Positions 18,381 to 27,116 are shown, counted from the first letter of the stretch. The stretch: 64,000 nucleotides of DNA from Nitrospira sp. (GCA_024760545.1 CP060501.1:2992036-3056035); one strand, 5' to 3'. Numbers and translations are program-made. The notes: generated by a model not told the origin, from the sequence alone.

Positions 18381-18860
18381 CTATTGCAACAAGGTAATCG
18401 TCGCAATCCAAATTTCGATTCCATAGCCTTCTTTGCGCTGGTCGATGCGTTTACCGACTATCTCGACCTTAGAGCCGACGCATGGACTAAGGGTCTCTAC
18501 GTCAAAACCGGCTACATACACGCGTAGTTGTTCCGTGCCGACAACCAGCGTGAAAGGCGCCTTACGGGTATTTGGACCCTCTTGAACCGGGATCCGTTGA
18601 AACACTCCGACGAAAAGTTCTTCGGGCTCCGGTCTTTTCAAATAGAAAGACTTTTCGGCAAAAACGTGTAGCGGCTTCAGGGTGTTATCTTGCCCAACGA
18701 TTTTCTTATCATTGTTCGCAGGAGCCGCCGGCTCGTTCGGTGAAGGCAGCCTGTGGTTCGACGTGTCAGGCTCGCTTCTGTGTGAAGCGGGATGACAGCC
18801 GACTCCAAGACAGGCTGCCAGAACGACTCCAATCAATCCTCGCTTTCCTCCTACGGTCAC
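18381..18860 (-). CDS. Small lipoprotein downstream of the subtilase
   Basis: About 159 residues. The GTG start at 18860 lies 4 nt after the subtilase stop and opens a lipoprotein signal peptide (basic GGKR, hydrophobic core, lipobox LGVGC with Cys22). An in-frame ATG at 18917 would give a 178-residue version overlapping the protease. A Pro/Ser/Asn-rich linker follows and then a domain with beta-strand character (FTLVVGTEQLRVYVAG, CVGSKVEIVGKRIDQR) that may be OB-fold-like. Its position suggests an accessory, inhibitor or substrate-binding partner of the two proteases upstream, but no function is known. Confidence 0.6.
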   Translation of the reverse strand: MTVGGKRGLIGVVLAACLGVGCHPASHRSEPDTSNHRLPSPNEPAAPANNDKKIVGQDNTLKPLHVFAEKSFYLKRPEPEELFVGVFQRIPVQEGPNTRKAPFTLVVGTEQLRVYVAGFDVETLSPCVGSKVEIVGKRIDQRKEGYGIEIWIATITLLQ

Positions 18861-18864
18861 CGAA

Positions 18865-20736
18865 TTAATTTCTGATGTGGGTCGCCCAATATACTGTTTG
18901 AGATCCCGTAGGAACATTGTATCCCCTGATTCGGATCATCCACGTTCCCGCTTGGAGCGTACCGTTCACACCGGTTCGCTCGAAGACACTGACACCTGAG
19001 AAGCCTTTGGCACGTTCGATTCCCGATGGATCGATCAGATGCACGTCGATATCATTGTGGGTCTGTGCCGCTGATTCGGGCCACCATAAGGCCACATCCA
19101 GATCCTTCTTCCCGGCTCCCACGTTTATGGGGATGTCGATGTTCATATGATTCCCGACTGAAACCTTGCCCCACCAAGCGTGGCCGTTGGTCGCCATCTG
19201 AAGGGGACCCGCACCCACCGTGTTGTCGTACGGCCATTCCCTCTGGCCATAGAGAATCATGAACGCATATGTCTGACCGTTATCGAATGATCCGAACTGT
19301 CGCAACCAGTTATGAGCCAACATAGCCACGGCTGCGGCATAAGGCGTAGCGCCGCTTGTGCCGGTGAAGACTTTTAATGCTGTATCGCTTGTGTTGCTGG
19401 CAGTCTCGCTCCACGTTGGAGCTTGGATATCCGGTTTGTAACGTGAATCGGTTGCGGGGCCGCGTCCCTGATTGTCGTACTGGGCGCCACCGTCAGTCAT
19501 GAACCCCCCGACACCAAGTACTTTGTGCGCAATCCCCGGTGAGCGCACCGTCGATGCGTTCGGACCGAAATTTCCGTTGGCTGAGACGAAAATGACCCCT
19601 GCATCGTATGCATTGTCGGCCGCTGTCGCGATGGTGCCGGTCTCCGACTCATTCGCCTGGATTTCTCCGACCAGCACTCGATCAAATGCCGCGATGCCTG
19701 CCTGTATAGCCCGCACGGCCGCCGATGTATTCAAACCGCCGGCAGAATAGATCTGCCAGCTGTCCGTCCGTATTGCCGTCACGCCGCGGTACTGGTTGCC
19801 AAGCCTGTTGTTTCCGGTCAGAAGTCCAGCGGAACTCGTGCCGTGATTCCATGAAAAGTCCGTCGGATCAAAATTTGGATTCGAACTATCGTTGCAATTG
19901 TTTCCACCGTTGACGCAATCCCGCATCCAGGCAATGTGATCGGGCGAATTGAACATGTTGTGCGTATCTCGAACGCCTGTGTCGAGAAGACCGATCCACG
20001 GATTGGTGAGCCCCAAGTTGAAATAAGGATCCGAGACGATTCTGTCCCGACCATCCTGAGCATCGTTATTGGCATTTGCGTCTTGTGGAGGCGGTTCACC
20101 CCCTTCAACCGGTTGGAGATACACGATTTCTCTGGATTCCGCGAGGCGTTGGATCTCTCCTATTTTCGCGGTTCCGACCACGCTATTGACGATCCAGAAA
20201 CCGTCGGATTGCTTGAAGTTGCCGTGCTTGGCCAGTTGCTTTACAGACCTTGCTTGGGACTCCGCCCGCGCTTTTTTGAGTGTGTCGATGGCATCCGCTC
20301 TCCGGGTCTTGCCTTCGTCACGGCTTTCTCCTGAACCTAGGTCAGGCAGTCGAGGTACCCGTAGATCCTCGTGAAACGTAACCATGATATCTACTGATTC
20401 GTCTGCTTTTTTCTTAACGATCCATTCCTGAAGCACGGGGCTGATCTTCGAGATCGCAGGACTCTCCCTGCCATCATGCGCTTTCATTTCTGATCTCTTG
20501 TCGATGTAGATATTCTTGACAGGAATTTCATATGTCTCGGCGACCTGGCCCCGTGTATCTGTAATGGCCGCCGATCGGACCTGATTCAGCGGGTCAAGCA
20601 TGACGCCGTAGGGGTTATAAATGCCGTCGTCGGATTGCGACCCCGTAACGCTCGGCTGAGTCGTGCACCCGATCAGCGATGCCACAAAAACAACAACGCT
20701 CAGAGAAACCGGATGCCGAATGCGGTTTGTGTTCAT
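18865..20736 (-). CDS. Subtilisin-family (S8) serine protease, lipoprotein
   Basis: About 623 residues with a lipoprotein signal (lipobox SLIGC, Cys24), so it should be tethered at the cell surface or in the periplasm. After a pro-region of about 200 residues comes a subtilase domain with the complete triad: Asp252 in GLLDTGVRD, His298 in SWNHGTSSAG, Ser461 in FTGTSGATPYAA, and the oxyanion Asn near 385 in SANGNFGPN. The last 100 residues look like a beta-rich C-terminal domain (DLDVALWWPES, GTWMIRIRGYN). The start at 20736 follows GGAGG; an upstream in-frame start is less likely. It is 42 bp downstream of a metalloprotease gene, hence an extracellular protease operon. Confidence 0.92.
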   Translation of the reverse strand: MNTNRIRHPVSLSVVVFVASLIGCTTQPSVTGSQSDDGIYNPYGVMLDPLNQVRSAAITDTRGQVAETYEIPVKNIYIDKRSEMKAHDGRESPAISKISPVLQEWIVKKKADESVDIMVTFHEDLRVPRLPDLGSGESRDEGKTRRADAIDTLKKARAESQARSVKQLAKHGNFKQSDGFWIVNSVVGTAKIGEIQRLAESREIVYLQPVEGGEPPPQDANANNDAQDGRDRIVSDPYFNLGLTNPWIGLLDTGVRDTHNMFNSPDHIAWMRDCVNGGNNCNDSSNPNFDPTDFSWNHGTSSAGLLTGNNRLGNQYRGVTAIRTDSWQIYSAGGLNTSAAVRAIQAGIAAFDRVLVGEIQANESETGTIATAADNAYDAGVIFVSANGNFGPNASTVRSPGIAHKVLGVGGFMTDGGAQYDNQGRGPATDSRYKPDIQAPTWSETASNTSDTALKVFTGTSGATPYAAAVAMLAHNWLRQFGSFDNGQTYAFMILYGQREWPYDNTVGAGPLQMATNGHAWWGKVSVGNHMNIDIPINVGAGKKDLDVALWWPESAAQTHNDIDVHLIDPSGIERAKGFSGVSVFERTGVNGTLQAGTWMIRIRGYNVPTGSQTVYWATHIRN

Positions 20737-20778
20737 GATTTTCAACCTCCGGAAAGAAAAAATGTTCAAATCTGGCAC

Positions 20779-21885
20779 TCAGCTGATTGCTGAGTTCCCC
20801 GGGCGAACCGAAATCCCGTATTTCCCGGTACCAGTGGGCTTGTAATGCCGCACGCGGGCATAGTACATGCCCGGATTCAACTTCGTCGCGATTTTGGCGT
20901 TGTATTTCTTCCCGCTGTCGTCGTCTTCAGCAATGACAGCCGTTTTATTGTTTGGGCCCAGGAGCACCATGACCACGTCCGTGGAACCTTTCGTCTCCAA
21001 GATATAGGGGCCTTTTGTGCCTACGGTGAAACTAAAGAGATCTTCCTCGCCGTGTTTCCCGATCAAGGCTTCGATCGGAGCCGCACCGACCGTAATAGCG
21101 GTGACGTCCGGAACGACTGTCTTGGGATACATCGTCCAGATGAACTCCTTATCGATTGCTGAAAGCTCGCGATTCCATCCGACCTCGAAATCGCCCAGCG
21201 TCAAGTCATTCGAAATGGGATAGTGCATGATGGATATTTTGTCGTACTCGGAGAAGTTGGTGCTGTCCTGCCCATATTTCTCAAACAGATTGTGGTCTAT
21301 ATCTTCTTTGGTCCAGTTGTTGGGAGGGCCCATGAAATATCGATAGACCGCTTCCTTGTCCCATGGAATGCCGGCTTCGGGATGCTGATGCTCGTGAATG
21401 CATCCCAAGGCGTGACCGAACTCATGGAGCACCACACGGCGATATTCGTCGTCTGTACTCGCAGGGGTCAGCCAGCCGTAGTTCATGGTTGGATTGGGTC
21501 TGGAGATCCCTAGCGCGTCGGTGCCAAGATAAGACCAGGATCCTTCTTGCAAGAACGAGATGCGGATTTCCGCGGACGGATCATAGGCAAAGTCGAACGT
21601 GATGTCTGCAAACTGACTCCATTGCTTCGCGTAATGCTCCACTTTGGCCTGCACATCGGGGTGGCCATCTAGAAAATGAACCCCCAATGTGCGGCCTTTC
21701 TGCCACTTTTTTCCCGTTACGATCGCCATCCGCATGCGATCGCTGGGATCAACCCCGAAGAGTGGAAAGTCACGCATCATTGGAGCATTGGCCGGATTCT
21801 CCTCCACAGCACGGCGACTCGTCTCAATCAATAACTCCCGGGGAACGAGACGATCGATGCACATTTTGACCCGTTTTCTCGACAT
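20779..21885 (-). CDS. Astacin/matrixin-like zinc metalloprotease with C-terminal PPC-like domain
   Basis: A 368-residue metzincin. The zinc site is HEFGHALGCIHEHQHP (His154, Glu155, His158, His164) and a Met-turn candidate is ISIMHYP. Residues about 260-365 form a beta-rich domain resembling the bacterial pre-peptidase C-terminal (PPC) domain (DLFSFTVGTKGPYILETKG, GMYYARVRHYKPTGTGKY). No signal peptide is present: the start (after TAGGAGG) reads MSRKRVKMCIDRLVPRELLI, so export, if any, must use another route. It is the first gene of an operon with the subtilase and a small lipoprotein. Confidence 0.88.
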   Translation of the reverse strand: MSRKRVKMCIDRLVPRELLIETSRRAVEENPANAPMMRDFPLFGVDPSDRMRMAIVTGKKWQKGRTLGVHFLDGHPDVQAKVEHYAKQWSQFADITFDFAYDPSAEIRISFLQEGSWSYLGTDALGISRPNPTMNYGWLTPASTDDEYRRVVLHEFGHALGCIHEHQHPEAGIPWDKEAVYRYFMGPPNNWTKEDIDHNLFEKYGQDSTNFSEYDKISIMHYPISNDLTLGDFEVGWNRELSAIDKEFIWTMYPKTVVPDVTAITVGAAPIEALIGKHGEEDLFSFTVGTKGPYILETKGSTDVVMVLLGPNNKTAVIAEDDDSGKKYNAKIATKLNPGMYYARVRHYKPTGTGKYGISVRPGNSAIS

Positions 21886-22358
21886 AGCCTACCTCCTACC
21901 TTAGGAGTCGGCTCAAGCAGAGCCAACTCTCCGTTGACTGCTTCACCAGACTGGACAGCCCAGCCCGTTCTTAGTCTCCGTAAGTGGAAAAAGCAACGAT
22001 GCATCCGTGAAGGCACTGAAGCATTTTTTGGGCCAGCGCATTCCAAACCTGGACTCTTGTTTTTCAAGCGCCTGACACAATTGGCCCGGTACCAACGGCT
22101 TATCTCTGGATCTGAGTGGATTCTGGCTGGGATCTGATTAAATAGAGAAGGTTGAGAAGAGACGTGACCAAGAAGTCGTCTTGGTCAAGGCGAGTGCTAG
22201 AGACAGCGGGTTACGAGTGGTTGAAACTCGGGTCCAAGCTATCGGTTGAGCATAGCGGAAAACCGTTGGGGTTGTGAGCTAGAAAGGATCAATCCTTTTA
22301 GGCCTTCGAGTGCGTTGAGATTTTTGGCGGCGATTAAGCAAACGACTATTCTCAGCTC
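21886..22358. other. Intergenic region, nothing recognised
   Basis: A 473-bp stretch between the metalloprotease start and the end of the nuclease-like gene. It must contain the promoter of the protease operon. There is a TTACGAGTGGTTGAAACTCGGG segment near 22210 that faintly recalls the palindrome in the histidine kinase gene, but it is too degenerate to call. Confidence 0.35.
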
Positions 22359-22955
22359 CTATGACCGTGCCTTTTCATATCCCTCTATGATTAACGTCTC
22401 CGCCACATTCTGTTCGTTCACGAATACGTCGGCGACGAGACGATTGTAGACATCTCGGCCCTTGGGGACGATGCGGATCGGCCCGCGGCGAAGCAACTCT
22501 TCCAGTCGTTGCTTGGCTGCCGGGCCGGCTAACTCACTCATTTCCGGGGTGTCAACGCCACGAAGTCTGATACGCTCGGCTCCGACGCGAATGGTATCGC
22601 CATCGACTGCCCGCACGTGTAAGGTACTCAGTAGGCGCATCTCGTGTCTCGACCGCGATCGAAGGGCTGAAAGGCGAGACTGTTTATGTATGGGACCTAG
22701 TTTGTAACGGCCTTTGGGATAGCGTTGTGGTCTGCTGTCCGGGGGACGTGGGGGCCGACGCTGCCTATACGTGGGAAGGCGATCCGAATGTTGCTCGTTC
22801 GGCGATGGATACCAGCAGAGGTCGCACTGAGGTTCCAGCGTTGAACCGATGTCGGATTTCTGTAGGCGCTGTGCATGGGCATGAGGTGGAGATAGGACAC
22901 ACAACATCCCGCAGACGAGCAAACGGGCTAGGATCGTTATTGGGCGCTGGTTCAT
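22359..22955 (-). CDS. Secreted thermonuclease-like (SNase) domain protein
   Basis: About 198 residues. A signal peptide (MNQRPITILARLLVCGMLCVLSPPHAHA) is followed by a Pro/Arg-rich linker of about 65 residues and then a staphylococcal-nuclease domain: VRAVDGDTIRVGAERIRLRGVDTPE, the second catalytic Arg in DVYNRLVADVFV, and VAETLIIEGYEKA. The catalytic Arg/Glu/Arg set appears present (Arg of RLRGVDTPEM, Glu of TPEM, Arg of YNRLV). The domain is shorter than classical SNases at the C-terminus. The start at 22955 is chosen because it begins the signal peptide; an upstream in-frame start exists at 23003. It probably cuts nucleic acid outside the cytoplasm. Confidence 0.82.
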   Translation of the reverse strand: MNQRPITILARLLVCGMLCVLSPPHAHAQRLQKSDIGSTLEPQCDLCWYPSPNEQHSDRLPTYRQRRPPRPPDSRPQRYPKGRYKLGPIHKQSRLSALRSRSRHEMRLLSTLHVRAVDGDTIRVGAERIRLRGVDTPEMSELAGPAAKQRLEELLRRGPIRIVPKGRDVYNRLVADVFVNEQNVAETLIIEGYEKARS

Positions 22956-23038
22956 AGCCTGTGTGCGTACGCAGGTGTCATGCCAAATTTGATCGATTGA
23001 CAACGTTCAAAACAGCATGCTGGAATGAGTTCATATTT

Positions 23039-23120
23039 CGTCGTTCGTGAAGCGTTGTTCGTATCTCGCTTTTGGAACGAGTCTGTCCCACGAGATACGC
23101 TTCACGAGGAACGAGATACA
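23039..23120. repeat. Dispersed palindromic repeat, copy 2
   Basis: An inverted repeat of about 82 bp. The left arm CGTCGTTCGTGAAGCG...GTATCTCGC is at 23039-23069 and the right arm CGAGATACGCTTCACGAGGA at 23091-23119. It ends 20 bp before the start codon of the 76-residue gene at 23140 and could form a long hairpin in its leader. An open frame that runs through it into that gene is repeat-derived and was not used. Confidence 0.75.
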
Positions 23121-23139
23121 CATCACGGAGGTCGAAGCC

Positions 23140-23370
23140 ATGGATATGATGGGACGTGTGGGGCTGGTTGAGATTCCTGTCTTGATTGCCCCGGATCAAA
23201 AAGTCTGGATGGACCGCATGATCAAGGAAGGGAAAATCGCCATCCCCCCGGGCGGAACGTTGGAGAAAGGGTCGCTGTATTCAATGTTTATCCGTATGTT
23301 GCTCCATAACGCGATGGAAGAACAGAAACGGCAGGAGGCTCTCGAAGCAGAAGACGAGGACGACGAATAG
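23140..23370 (+). CDS. Small acidic-tailed hypothetical protein (76 aa)
   Basis: A 76-residue protein starting MDMMGRVGLVEIPVLIAPDQ, with a good ribosome site (GGAGG) before the ATG. It is followed by a predicted helix with SLYSMFIRMLLHNAMEEQ and a strongly acidic end (EAEDEDDE). No family is recognised. It is flanked on both sides by copies of the same palindromic repeat, less than 25 bp away in each case. There is no signal peptide, so it is probably cytoplasmic. Confidence 0.65.
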   Translation: MDMMGRVGLVEIPVLIAPDQKVWMDRMIKEGKIAIPPGGTLEKGSLYSMFIRMLLHNAMEEQKRQEALEAEDEDDE

Positions 23371-23372
23371 GC

Positions 23373-23460
23373 GAACGTGAAGCGCGAAAGATCTCTCAGG
23401 TGGACTGTATCTAAATAGATTGACGATGTATCCTACGAGATACGAGCACCGCTTCACGAG
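23373..23460. repeat. Dispersed palindromic repeat, copy 3 (diverged)
   Basis: An element of about 88 bp beginning 3 bp after the stop of the 76-residue gene. The left arm GAACGTGAAGCGCGAAAGATCTC is at about 23373-23395 and the right arm TACGAGATACGAG...CGCTTCACGAG at 23434-23460. It is more degenerate than copies 1 and 2. It ends 8 bp before the hemL stop codon and could serve as a bidirectional transcript end. Confidence 0.6.
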
Positions 23461-23468
23461 GGACTCGA

Positions 23469-24752
23469 TTAGAGCTTCTTGAAGGCGGTGTGCGCGGCGC
23501 GGATAGTCTTCTCGATGTCCTGCGCGCTGTGGGCGGTGGAGAGAAAAGCAGCTTCGAACTGGGAAGGGGCCAGATAGATTCCCTGTTCCAACATATGATG
23601 AAAAAACTGACCGTACCGCTTGGTGTCTGATTGTTTCGCCGTATTCCAGTCCACAACCGGACCTGGAGTAAAGAAAGTCGTCAGCATCGATGCAACCCGG
23701 GTTTGAGTGACGGGAATACCCGACTTTTTTGCGGCCTCGCCGATCCCTTTAGCCAGGGCAGCTGATCGCTCCTCAAGTTGCTTATAAATCCCTCGTACCC
23801 GCAATTGTTTGAGCGTCGCCAATCCTGCCGAGACTGCCAGCGGATTACCGGAGAGCGTACCCGCTTGATAGACCGGTCCGACCGGCGCGATGAGATCCAT
23901 GATCTCTTTCCGCCCGCCATAAGCACCGACCGGCAATCCACCACCGATAATTTTCCCAAGGACCGTGAGGTCAGGCGTGATGCCGTAGAGCGCCTGCGCG
24001 CCTCCGTAACCGACGCGGAAACCGGAGATGACTTCATCGAAAATCAAGAGAATGTTGTGGTCGGCGGTCAGTTGTCTGAGTGTGGATAAGAAGTCGGGAG
24101 CAGGAGGGACAACGCCCATGTTGCCGGCAATCGGCTCAACGATAATGCAGGCAAGCCGGTCGCGGTTGGCGGCAATAAGCTGCTGGACTGTCCGAATGTC
24201 GTTATAGGGAGCCGTCAAGGTATGCTTGGCAAAGTCTTCAGGTACGCCCGGTGAGTCCGGAATCCCCAATGTTGCCAACCCTGACCCGGCCTTTGCCAGC
24301 AGGTAATCACCATGCCCGTGGTAGCATCCTTCGAACTTCATGACGGCCGTTCGTTTGGTAAACCCCCGCGCCACTCGGATCGCGCTCATCACGGCCTCGG
24401 TCCCGGAGCTGACCAGCCGAATCTTTTCCATGGAAGGGAAGCCGTTGCGGATTTCTTTGGCCAGCAATACTTCCGACTCAGTCGGAGCCCCGTAACTGGT
24501 CCCTCGCCCAGCCGCGTTCTTGATCGAGGTAATCACCGCCGAATGGGCATGACCCAAAATCATCGGCCCCCAAGAAAGGACATAGTCAATGTAGACGTTC
24601 TTGTCCACATCATAGAGCCGTGATCCTTTTGCGCGTGCGATGAAACGTGGCTGCCCACCGACCGAACGAAAGGCCCGAACAGGGCTATTGACGCCACCGG
24701 GGATGAGTTGCTGCGCTTCGGTGAAAAGCTTGGCGGAACGGGATGTTTTCAT
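23469..24752 (-). CDS. hemL: Glutamate-1-semialdehyde 2,1-aminomutase
   Basis: A 427-residue PLP enzyme making 5-aminolevulinate, the first committed tetrapyrrole precursor, from glutamate 1-semialdehyde (C5 pathway). Diagnostic segments are PGGVNSPVRAF near the start, LVSSGTEAVMSAIRVARG, FEGCYHGHGDYLL, LIFDEVISGFRVGYGG, and the PLP-lysine region VLGKIIGGGLPVGAYGG. Length is normal. The ATG at 24752 is preferred to a GTG seven codons upstream. It is a single gene, convergent with the repeat-flanked small gene. Confidence 0.97.
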   Translation of the reverse strand: MKTSRSAKLFTEAQQLIPGGVNSPVRAFRSVGGQPRFIARAKGSRLYDVDKNVYIDYVLSWGPMILGHAHSAVITSIKNAAGRGTSYGAPTESEVLLAKEIRNGFPSMEKIRLVSSGTEAVMSAIRVARGFTKRTAVMKFEGCYHGHGDYLLAKAGSGLATLGIPDSPGVPEDFAKHTLTAPYNDIRTVQQLIAANRDRLACIIVEPIAGNMGVVPPAPDFLSTLRQLTADHNILLIFDEVISGFRVGYGGAQALYGITPDLTVLGKIIGGGLPVGAYGGRKEIMDLIAPVGPVYQAGTLSGNPLAVSAGLATLKQLRVRGIYKQLEERSAALAKGIGEAAKKSGIPVTQTRVASMLTTFFTPGPVVDWNTAKQSDTKRYGQFFHHMLEQGIYLAPSQFEAAFLSTAHSAQDIEKTIRAAHTAFKKL

Positions 24753-25002
24753 AACGGGGGCGCACCCTATCACGCGGTACGAGAGATGGTCAAGAAACGC
24801 ATCGTCGCGCCATGAGTTGGAAGACGACCGATCAAAGTCAAAAAATGTCGTAAGAGATACACTTCTCTCAATTTCGATACAGCGGACGGATGGGAGCTCC
24901 GATTGGAAGCCGAATATTCCTTTGATTTCTCTGCTCTATAGGCACTCACGCATGACGGCGTAATTCTTGCTGTATTCATGCGTAATCAAGAGGGTGAGAG
25001 AC

Positions 25003-25275
25003 ATGAAGGTCATCTGTTCCTGGTGTCGAGGAGAAGGTCGAGACGGGTTGGTTGGAGAAAAGGCGCCGCTGGACGACCAGCGTGAAACCCACAGTATTTG
25101 TCTTGAGCATGAGAGGGCGGTGCGAATTCGCTGGACGGCGCATCGGAGCATAAGTCGATCCATGTTAACCACCAATGGAATGAGAGAGCGACCCTCGCGT
25201 GTCCGCCGGGTGGTGCTGTCGGCTGTTCAATTATATGTTGGTCTTAAGGGTTTCGCCTCGAAATCACGCCTCTAG
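25003..25275 (+). CDS. Small CxxC protein of unknown function
   Basis: A 90-residue protein starting MKVICSWCRGEGRDGLVGEK, with a second metal-ligand candidate pair in HSICLEHERAV. The Cys/His arrangement (CSWC ... CLEH) suggests a small zinc-binding domain. The C-terminal half is basic. The ATG follows GGTGAGAG. I do not recognise a named family. The gene stands alone between the divergent hemL and the convergent barstar gene. Confidence 0.6.
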   Translation: MKVICSWCRGEGRDGLVGEKAPLDDQRETHSICLEHERAVRIRWTAHRSISRSMLTTNGMRERPSRVRRVVLSAVQLYVGLKGFASKSRL

Positions 25276-25321
25276 CGGCCTAATCCATCGCAACCTGTTT
25301 CCGGAGCACATCGACGGCGGT

Positions 25322-25870
25322 CTATTTCGGGGAGGATTTGGCCGAACGTTTTGAGCGGGCTTTCGTCTTAGGCGCCTTCCGCTCTGCGGAGGAGAACTCG
25401 TCTAATTCCCAGCGCTTCCGACTCGTTTTGTCCTGTTCAGTCACCAAAAAGCACACATGGAATGGCGCGCGCCGACCATCGGCCGTTTGCCCCTTGCTCC
25501 AGGCTTCGCCGGCGTCACTCAGGACTTCCAACAACGTTTCATACTCCTCTTCATCATCGGGAAGCACAGCGTGCGCGTCGGCAATAAATAGAATGTAGCC
25601 TTTGGCAGGAAGCCACTCAAAATCGGCAAGACATTCCTCCAATGCGTCCCAGTTGTGTCCGAAGTACTCCGGAAAGGCCAGCACCCGGGCGAACTCATCG
25701 AACAGACCGGATGAGGTTCGGCATTTCTTCCCTTGGATGGTGCGCACCACGAATTCCGGTGGAACCTTCACCAACGTTGTGATCGGGGCTCCTCGCGGGA
25801 CAATAAGCAGTCCTGACCAAGGCGGCGTGGCGTTGCTCAGATGCGGGTACAGTGTCGGTTTCCCTGTCAT
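25322..25870 (-). CDS. Barstar-family ribonuclease inhibitor
   Basis: About 182 residues with a barstar domain in the middle: FPEYFGHNWDALEECLADFEWLP is the classical barstar helix whose acidic residues plug the RNase active site, and KGYILFIADAHAVLP and PFHVCFLVTEQD are the following strands. The N-terminus is extended by about 50 residues compared with Bacillus barstar, and the C-terminus has a Lys/Arg/Ser-rich tail. It lies 26 bp downstream of the barnase-like gene on the same strand, so it should be the immunity protein for that enzyme. The ATG at 25870 is preferred over a TTG at 25900. Confidence 0.88.
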   Translation of the reverse strand: MTGKPTLYPHLSNATPPWSGLLIVPRGAPITTLVKVPPEFVVRTIQGKKCRTSSGLFDEFARVLAFPEYFGHNWDALEECLADFEWLPAKGYILFIADAHAVLPDDEEEYETLLEVLSDAGEAWSKGQTADGRRAPFHVCFLVTEQDKTSRKRWELDEFSSAERKAPKTKARSKRSAKSSPK

Positions 25871-25896
25871 ACAGAATCCGCCGGGTTGGGCATTCC

Positions 25897-26349
25897 TCAA
25901 TTCAAAGGGACAAATGTTCGGTAGTGATCGCCCGTGTAGTACGCCTTTCCGGTCCGCTGCTCGATGACGATCCGTTCAGCATCGCGCCTGCGTCTCGGGA
26001 TCTTTGGATTGACATCATACTCTCGGTAGCGACCTCGTGGAAGAAGGCGTTCTCGATTCTGGAAATCGCGCCCACCGATGTACCCGGGGAGAGGGGCACC
26101 GCGTCGATCTTCCAACTGCTTGAGCAGATCGTATGCTTTCTGGGGAGCGGTTGTGAGTGAGGATGGGGTGTCGATTCGATGAGGAAGATTGGTTGAGGTG
26201 TTGCCCAAAAACGGACCATCGCCGGTGTCGGCTGCGGGAATTGAGATGGCGGACACCATGCCGATCGCGCATAACAGGATGGCGAGAAGCCCAATGAGCT
26301 GAATCCGCCGCCGCTGATCGTTGAGCACAGGTTCCTCTCTCGTGACCAT
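25897..26349 (-). CDS. Barnase/RNase Sa-like guanyl-specific ribonuclease, secreted
   Basis: About 150 residues. An N-terminal hydrophobic segment (LIGLLAILLCAIGMVSA) is a signal peptide or anchor. The C-terminal 65 residues are a microbial RNase (N1/T1/barnase fold): GYIGGRDFQNRERLLP, RYREYDVNP, RRDAERIVIEQ, TGDHYRTF. The catalytic set is complete: Glu110, Arg126 and His142 in this numbering. Start choice is ambiguous: ATG 26349 lacks a ribosome site, while GTG 26328 (after GAGAGGA) also opens a good signal peptide; ATGs at 26370 and 26406 are upstream. With the barstar gene 26 bp downstream it forms an RNase/inhibitor pair, perhaps used against competitors or for nutrient RNA. Confidence 0.88.
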   Translation of the reverse strand: MVTREEPVLNDQRRRIQLIGLLAILLCAIGMVSAISIPAADTGDGPFLGNTSTNLPHRIDTPSSLTTAPQKAYDLLKQLEDRRGAPLPGYIGGRDFQNRERLLPRGRYREYDVNPKIPRRRRDAERIVIEQRTGKAYYTGDHYRTFVPLN

Positions 26350-26552
26350 GCAGAGAACCGACCGTAGCATCCTCCTTTCAGGAAGGTCAAACAACGTAGC
26401 GGGCATTCACGTCGTTACCTGGATGTATCTAGCGCTGTTTGCTAGAATGACCCGGCTGATGTCTGCATCAGAAGAAAAGGGAACCGGAGTCATGTGTATG
26501 AATCAGTGCGCGGAGTCTACACGCTGTGGGTGAAAGCGGCTCGCTCGGACGC

Positions 26553-27116
26553 GTGAATGCTTTGCGCAAGTGTCTGGCGTATTCCTTTCTCGTTCTGGTT
26601 GCCCTCACTCCGGCAGCGATATCGAATGCACAGCTCACTCCCAGCGGCTCGATCAAACGATCTCCGGCGGAGGTCGTCAAGCGCTACGTTCTCCTAGATC
26701 AAAGGGGCGCGCGCTTGGACGCCCCCTCGTTCGACACGTTGACGCCTTATATCGATTGGAAGGAGGAGCCGGCATGGGGTCGTGTGGTGGTCGTCCAGGA
26801 CACCACCGTCCCGGATGATTATCGAAAATGGGAAATTCTCAGCAACCTGGAAGTGGTCATTCCGGTCACGTTTCAAGTACGGGGCTCGGTCTATTTGGAG
26901 ACGGCCACTTTCGTGTCTGAAGAAACTACCGAAGAGGTTCGTTTCCACGTGAAAGTGGTGGGGAACTACTGGCGTATCATCTCGCCGGTCATCCCTCCCC
27001 ACGTCGGACTGAAACGGATGATGAGTTTCGCGAGAGACGCGGCAGCCCATGAGCAGGATGACGCGCAACGGACGGTGCTTGCGGCGCTCATCGACTCCTT
27101 GAGAAAGGCTCAATGA
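26553..27116 (+). CDS. Exported hypothetical protein upstream of the phosphatase gene
   Basis: About 187 residues from the GTG at 26553 (an in-frame GTG at 26526 is also possible). A signal peptide (ALRKCLAYSFLVLVALTPAAISNA) is followed by a compact alpha/beta domain with SPAEVVKRYVLLDQRGARL, VVIPVTFQVRGSVYLETATF and RFHVKVVGNYWRIISPVIPPHV, a layout like NTF2/SnoaL-type folds, though I cannot confirm the family. The stop overlaps the start of the next gene by 4 nt (ATGA), so the two are co-translated. Confidence 0.65.
   Translation: MNALRKCLAYSFLVLVALTPAAISNAQLTPSGSIKRSPAEVVKRYVLLDQRGARLDAPSFDTLTPYIDWKEEPAWGRVVVVQDTTVPDDYRKWEILSNLEVVIPVTFQVRGSVYLETATFVSEETTEEVRFHVKVVGNYWRIISPVIPPHVGLKRMMSFARDAAAHEQDDAQRTVLAALIDSLRKAQ

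Noticed and set aside
23047-23139. N-terminal extension of the 76-residue gene
   Set aside because: The extra codons are the palindromic repeat; the ATG at 23140 has a good ribosome site.
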